Assembly: GCF_028554725.1 (NCBI RefSeq)
Contig: NC_071672.1
Coordinates: forward strand, 2,151,001 to 2,215,000
Source: Zeugodacus cucurbitae
Taxonomy: Eukaryota > Arthropoda > Insecta > Diptera > Tephritidae
Reading direction: 5' to 3'
DNA: 64,000 nucleotides
Shown: in pieces, positions 58,927 through 64,000 of the stretch
Numbering within the stretch: position 1 is the first letter of the stretch
Layout of the letters: every line of letters starts with the position of its first letter
Position numbers and translations under genes: made by a program
Notes under the pieces: generated by a model
What the model saw: only the letters and a program-made list of their open reading frames with translations
The model's database searches: none
What the model was told of the DNA's origin: nothing

Positions 58927-58928
58927 AT
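58763..58928 (-). rRNA. 28S rRNA, segment between the DNA transposon and the R1 site
   Basis: Matches the highly conserved 28S region holding the R2 and R1 sites (antisense text GTTAATCCATTCATGCGCGT, TTACTCCCGCCGTTTACC, GAATTTCTTCACTTTGACAT). Ends with the R1 target 58763-58776. Four departures from the near-invariant sequence are seen: A at 58779, A at 58833, T at 58841 and T at 58872. Two of them lie at the R2 cleavage site, so this unit looks like a pseudogene. No R2 element is present. Confidence 0.9.
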
Positions 58929-59112
58929 GGGTCTCATGCATAAAAACGAGTAAAAGCGCTGAGTTGAGGCATGTGAGCAATTGCTCGTAAGTCGAGTTCG
59001 ATCAAACAGCAACAGCTTTTGCTCAATTTCGTATGCATAAAAATGAGTTCAAACCAATTGCAATTACTTGAGCAAAGGGAGATCAAACATCTAATGTTAT
59101 AGAAGTGCAAAC

Positions 59113-59274
59113 GTGTCGTCAAGTGAAAGTGAAGTAGAAGTAGGATCAAATAATAATAATAAAATAGAAACTTACGACATTTCTAAATTTTTAGTAGAAA
59201 AACTAAAACAAAATAAATATTTGCTAGAAAAAGGTCAATTACCAAGCATTAAAAATAAAATAAACATACACTAG
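59113..59274 (+). pseudogene. Short coding remnant in the DNA transposon
   Basis: 53 codons starting with GTG (an ATG may have been lost): Ser/Glu-rich start, four Asn, then a Lys/Leu-rich helical stretch with FLVEKLKQNKYLLEKGQ. Stop at 59272-59274; related-looking sequence continues in another frame to about 59330, where the nested repeat begins. Family not recognised; an accessory DNA-binding protein of the transposon is possible. Confidence 0.35.
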
Positions 59275-59332
59275 AAACATGTGTAAAAGAAATTGAGCAA
59301 AAATTGGGCATTCAATTAACGGGGAAAGCATT

Positions 59333-60300
59333 AAGTTCGGGTGTAACCGAACATTTTATACTCTCTAAATTCCGATTAATCATTTAATTTTATTACTATA
59401 ACATACAATTTGACTCACATATTCGTCATATATATGGTATAAAGTACATTGAAAGTTGGAAACCTTAATATTAGGTACATGGAAGCTAGCTGAAGTTATG
59501 ACCCGACGATTCAGATTGACTTCACAGTTCTGGTTATAGGAAGTAGGCGTTGTTATGAACCGATTTGGCCTATTTTCACAACATATTATTGGGATGGCTG
59601 GAATATATTATGAACCTATTTTCACAACATATTATTGGGATGGCTGGAATATATTATGAACCGAATTTCATTGAAATTGGTGGATTAGTTTCTGTCGTAT
59701 GGGTTTGTGGGAGGAGCCAATTTGAACTTTTGTATTCCAATTTGAGTGCAGCTTTTATGTACCATCTTTATAACGAAATTTCAGGTTTCTGGGGTTTTTC
59801 CTTACTTTTCCTTTCCTATTAAAGCATTTTTAGTAGTTTTCAACATAACCTTTGCATGGGAGGTGGGCGTGGTTATGATCCGATTAAAAGATATGGTTTT
59901 AGAGAGTTTGGTTGATATAGCTTTTGTATGTAGTTTACGAGATATGTACAAAAATTACATCCAAATATGCCCCTTTACAGCGCGATTCTTTGTACCTAAT
60001 TTTACTTTCATAGCTTATTTTATGGCTTAGTTATGGCACTTTATGCCTTTTCGGGTTCCGCCATTTTGTGGACGAAATCAATCTTCATATAGTGCCAAAT
60101 AACACGTCTACTAATTTCAGGAAGATATGTGACTATTTTTACTCAAGTTACAGTTTGCGCGGACGGATAGACGGACGGACGGACGGACAGACAGACAGAT
60201 ATCCGGATTTGATCATTACTATGCAATTTTGAGGTTATACCATTTTGGAATCCAGGATCTGCACAAAATATTAAATATAGTCAAATGTTATCAATGTTAC
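59333..60300. repeat. Nested dispersed repeat in the DNA transposon
   Basis: Begins with AAGTTCGGGTGTAACCGAAC followed by ATTTTATACTCTC, containing the palindrome TTCGG/CCGAA. Includes a perfect 46-bp tandem duplication (59571-59616 and 59617-59662) and ends near a GGAC/CAGA simple repeat (60161-60199). AT-rich with no meaningful open frame. Recalls noncoding dispersed repeats of flies; exact ends and family are not determined. Confidence 0.5.
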
Positions 60301-60797
60301 TGAGGGCATCACTAAGTGTTTCTTCTGACTTCTCAAAAAAAATAATAAGCCAACCAACAGATGCTAGTGTCATCAAACCTATGTATTTATCATTTTATTA
60401 TTAATTATATAATAAAAAAAAAATTAATAATTAAGAATACAAACCTATATAATTTTTTATCCTCACTTGTTAAATTTGTTTTACGCTGTTGATAACATTT
60501 TATATTTCTTTGTGGCACAAAATATTCAGCCATGATTCCTTTTTAGTGTACGCGAGTCAACTATAATGCAGCCTCAACAAAATTTGAGCAAGAGCTCACA
60601 AAAGAAAGCAAAAGCTTGTTTTTATGCATATGAAAATGAGCACTAGCTCATCTAACTTCGTTCATACTGAGCACGATGAGATCAAACGGAATCAGCGAGT
60701 AAAAGCAAACACATCAAATTTTATTATGCATACGACAAGCACCTTTTACTCAAAAAATCGAGTCCGAGCTCAAGCTCACGTTTTATGCATGAGGCCC

Positions 60798-61335
60798 ATT
60801 GTGTCAACACCCGTGAGGGCCATCACAATGCTTTGCTTTAATTAGACAGTCGGATTCCCCAAGTCCGTGCCAGTTCTGAATTGATTGTTAATTGATAATC
60901 GTTATAATTAAATAAGAATATATATCTTGCGATATAATTCTTATAAAATTTTAGCAAGAAAGTTCCACAATTGGCTACGTAACTACTATCCGGGGAACAA
61001 GAACCGAAATTCTCTATTTACCCAGAACGAGTACATAAACCATGGTATTGCTTCCCAATCAAGCCCAACTATCTCAATGTTCAGAGCCAATCCTTATCCC
61101 GAAGTTACGGATCTAATTTGCCGACTTCCCTTACCTACATTATTCTATCGACTAGAGACTCTTCACCTTGGAGACCAGCTGCGGATATTGATACGGCCTG
61201 TTGAGAAGTTTGCGTAACCCCACCATAAATTTTCAAGGTCCGAGGAGAAAATATCGACACAACAGTAAATGTCATGCTCTTCTAGTCCATCTACCATATC
61301 TCTCTTCGAGAGACTTCCATGGTAGTACGACTATA

Positions 61336-61368
<33 letters not shown>

Positions 61369-61972
61369 ACGGCTTCTTTATGGTCGTTCCTGTTGCCAGG
61401 ATGAGCACAAGGCCCATTTTTAATAACAAACGGATACTCAACAGGTTACGGAATTGGAACCGTATTCCCTTTCGTTCAAAATTATTCAAGTGTTTAATTA
61501 CTATGAAGAAAACATAATAATATATTCTCAACAATTCATTAAAACTTGAAAATTTTCGGCTTTCGCCTTGAACTTAGGACCGACTAACTCGTGATCAACC
61601 ACTGTTCACACGAAACCCTTCTCCACTTCAGTCCTCCAAGGTCTCATTCGATTATTTGCTACTACCACCAAGATCTGTAAAAATGGCGGCTTCATGTAGG
61701 CTTACGCCAAACACTTCTAAGCACACCATTGTACCCTCCTACTCACTAAAGTTTCAAAATTTATAATCCAACCGAAATTGTATTATAAATCATGTACTTT
61801 AGCGGTAATGAATAGGTATACAACTTAAGCGCCATCCATTTTAAGGGCTAGTTGCTTCGGAAGGTGAGTTGTTACACACTCCTTAGCGGATTACGACTTC
61901 CATGTCCACCGTCCTGCTGTTTTAAGCAACCAACGCCTTTCATGGTATCTGCATGAGTTGTTAATTTGGGCA

Positions 61973-62003
<31 letters not shown>

Positions 62004-62125
62004 GCCAGTTCTGCTTACCAAAAGTGGCCCACTGGGCACATTATATCATAACCTCAACCTTCATATCAAGAAAGGTGAGGTTCTTACCCATTTAAAGTTT
62101 GAGAATAGGTTAAGGTCGTTTCGAC

Positions 62126-62161
<36 letters not shown>

Positions 62162-62186
62162 TTATTTTACATAATATTTAAATGCA

Positions 62187-62255
<69 letters not shown>

Positions 62256-62300
62256 ACTCAATTCTGACAATCGATTTGCACGTCAGAACTGTTTCGGTCT

Positions 62301-62334
<34 letters not shown>

Positions 62335-62558
62335 AGTATAGTTCACCATCTTTCGGGTCACAGCATATATGCTCAAGGTACGCTCCAGTTAGAGGTATAA
62401 ATAACAATAAATTATCATTATACATAACTATATGGAACGCCCCGGGATTGAATTAATAGTAAAATATTTCACTAAAAATTAATCCCATTATATAAAAGTT
62501 AAGTTAATTTCGCCATTAGGTTTAATATAACCCAATGACTTGCACATATGTTAGACTC

Positions 62559-62592
<34 letters not shown>

Positions 62593-63050
62593 TCCTGAAT
62601 CTTTCGCATTGTTAATCATATAAATGCATACAATTAATATTAAAATCAATGATAATAATATTATTGTAAAATTCAAAAGAATTTAAGCATTATATATGTA
62701 AAATCTATCAACATTTTATCAAATCATCAGTATTTATTCTATGTTAATAAGCTAAAAGCAAATTAATTTGAATAAACTTAACACCAATGATCTTTTGATA
62801 AATATTTTATTATGTTAATAGATTACAATGTCCTTATATGAAAAAAATGCACACTATTACTATAATATTATAAATATCACAGTTATAATGATGAATTTTT
62901 CATAATGGATATTCAGGTTCATCGGGCTTAACCTCTAAGCAGTTTCACGTACTATTTAACTCTCTATTCAGAGTTCTTTTCAACTTTCCCTCACGGTACT
63001 TGTTTACTATCGGTCTCATGGTTATATTTAGTTTTAGAAGGAGTTTACCA

Positions 63051-63085
<35 letters not shown>

Positions 63086-63364
63086 TTTGGAAATATCTTT
63101 CTAGTAATCATTAACGTTATACGGGCCTGGCACCCTCTATGGGTAAATGGCCTCATTTAAGGAGGACTTAAATCGTTAATTTCTCATACTAGATATTAAG
63201 ATATTCCATACACTGCATCTCACATTTGCCTTATAGACAAAGTGACTTAGTGCTGAACTATTTTCTTTTCGCTCGCCGCTACTAAGAAAATCCTTGTTAG
63301 TTTCTTTTCCTCCCCTCATTAATATGCTTAAATTCAGGGGGTAGTCCCATATGAGTTGAGGTTG
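60798..63364 (-). rRNA. 28S rRNA, 5' part
   Basis: From the 28S 5' end (antisense CCCATATGAGTTGAGGTTG at 63346-63364) through long conserved stretches such as TTAATATGCTTAAATTCAGG, GCTATCCTGAGGGAAACTTC and CGGATACTCAACAGGTTACG, to the transposon insertion. AT-rich expansion segments interrupt the conserved core, the largest at about 62600-62910 (D2 region). No break other than the transposon was noticed. Together with 58763-58928 it forms a 28S gene truncated at the R1 site; probably not functional. Confidence 0.93.
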
Positions 63365-63815
63365 TATAAAAATATTTATATTTATTTTATATTTTAGCTT
63401 TTTGCTATTTTAAAGAAACATACATAATTATTTTTTTTAACACCAATAATTTTCTTAATAATAAATATTCAATCTTTTCATCCCGTATGTACTACTTTTC
63501 ATTATAACAACAATATTATTTTCTTGCTTTTTTACATTTAAAGGCAATCCTAGAATAAAATAATATTTTATGCTAGACGTTCCTCTAAATGTATATATTA
63601 TTTGAAATAATATTGAAATTTTATTGTTTTTGGGAATACTGAGATTCTTATTTATTATAAAATTTCGTTCAAATATGAGGTGTTCAAGAATATATTTTCT
63701 ATTTTTCTTTTTATGCTATTAATATTATGGATTGAAAAATACAATCCAGTAATATACCATGTGCTTAAATTCTTTTAATTGACTAAAAGAATAAGCAACT
63801 AATTTAGCATAGTCT
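63365..63815 (-). other. ITS2 (between 2S and 28S)
   Basis: 451 bp of AT-rich spacer with no conserved gene, bounded by the 2S and 28S ends. Removed during pre-rRNA processing in a functional unit. Confidence 0.88.
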
Positions 63816-63845
63816 TACAACCCTCAACCATATGTAGTCCAAGCA
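63816..63845 (-). rRNA. 2S rRNA
   Basis: 30 nt, minus strand TGCTTGGACTACATATGGTT followed by GAGGGTTGTA; agrees with the standard dipteran 2S rRNA. It pairs with 28S in the large subunit. Its separation from 5.8S is diagnostic for Diptera. Confidence 0.96.
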
Positions 63846-63869
63846 GCACTTTAAAATTAATTAATTAAT
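63846..63869 (-). other. ITS2a spacer between 5.8S and 2S
   Basis: Very short AT-rich spacer (TTAATTAATTAATT). Shorter than expected, since the usual 5.8S end (TGCTG) is not recognisable here. Confidence 0.7.
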
Positions 63870-63986
63870 TGGATTGCAATATGCGTTAAAATGTCGATGT
63901 TCATGTGTCCTGAAGTTCACACGATGACGCACAGTTAGCTGCGTTCTTCATCGACCCATGAGCCGAGTGATCCACCGCTTAGAGTG
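63870..63986 (-). rRNA. 5.8S rRNA, degenerate
   Basis: Contains the core CTCTAAGCGGTGGATCACTC and GGGTCGATGAAGAACGCAGC. Departures from the conserved dipteran sequence: CAGCTAACTG for CAGCAAACTG, GAACTTCAGG for GAACTGCAGG, a missing G in ATTTTAACGC, CATATTGCAATCC for CATATCGCAGTCC, and no TGCTG end. Loss in such a conserved RNA marks a pseudogene copy. The remaining 14 bases to the window end are ITS1. Confidence 0.9.
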
Positions 63987-64000
63987 ATAATTTTTTGTTT

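Larger units (their letters stand above)
58929..60797. mobile_element. DNA transposon with terminal inverted repeats inside 28S, 1869 bp
   Basis: Interrupts 28S between AGAAATCAC and GTGTCAACACCC. The ends are inverted repeats: GGGTCTCATGCATAAAA on the left and the complement of GGGCCTCATGCATAAAA on the right. Subterminal motifs (TTTATGCAT, GAGTAAAAGC, GAGCT) are also inverted. Flanks AAT (58926-58928) and ATT (60798-60800) may be a 3-bp target duplication with one change. GGG-starting ends with a 3-bp duplication suggest PIF/Harbinger, but no transposase is seen, so it is a nonautonomous or gutted copy. It contains another repeat element (about 59333-60300). Confidence 0.75.

Noticed and set aside
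59565..60030. Small hydrophobic open frames (85 and 94 aa)
   Set aside because: They span a 46-bp tandem duplication and AT-rich repeat sequence; no homology recognised, no conserved start context.
58929..60797. Expansion segment of 28S
   Set aside because: Conserved 28S resumes exactly on both sides and the ends are inverted repeats, so it is an insertion.
60927..61534. Open frames inside 28S
   Set aside because: They lie within clearly conserved rRNA sequence; chance frames.

Overview
Eukaryotic, non-coding-rich DNA from the edge of a ribosomal DNA locus of a fly. The right end reads, on the minus strand, 5.8S rRNA - short spacer - 30-nt 2S rRNA - ITS2 - 28S rRNA. A separate 2S rRNA is specific to Diptera, so the organism is a dipteran, most likely a higher (brachyceran) fly; the species cannot be read from the window. 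No host protein-coding gene is seen. Everything else is rRNA remnant, satellite or transposable element.

Layout from right to left, following the transcription direction of the rDNA: a degenerate 5.8S/2S/28S unit (58763-63986) carries a 1.87-kb inverted-repeat DNA transposon inside 28S (58929-60797). At the classical R1 target in 28S, four head-to-tail R1 non-LTR retrotransposons follow: an intact full-length one (52479-58762), a 230-bp stub (52235-52464), a 5'-truncated one (49844-52220) and a decayed one (36826-49829). Copies of the 14-bp 28S target separate them. The last R1 holds in its 5' UTR a 17.6/297-like endogenous retrovirus (errantivirus) with gag, pol and env between 383-bp LTRs. 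That retrovirus is itself interrupted by an RTE-type LINE in gag (45031-48220). The array ends in a short 28S remnant (about 36793-36825), beyond which lies about 22 kb of AT-rich satellite (14897-36778).

Further left, the block satellite + 28S remnant + R1 + nested errantivirus + next R1 3' end is present a second time (1-14896), nearly identical to about 34490-50448. The left copy keeps the R1 ORF1/endonuclease region but has its neighbouring R1 cut off by satellite at 14896. The right copy has lost 2.16 kb of R1 and gained the RTE insertion. The satellite is a 66-bp trimer of roughly 22-bp modules, with 88-bp variants and higher-order repeats of about 1.2 and 1.8 kb.

Order of events inferred: R1 insertions into one 28S gene; errantivirus insertion (LTRs differ at 1 of 383 positions); duplication of the satellite-R1-errantivirus block; then the private deletion and the RTE insertion. 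The intact R1 at 52479-58762 is the only element here whose reading frames are all open.
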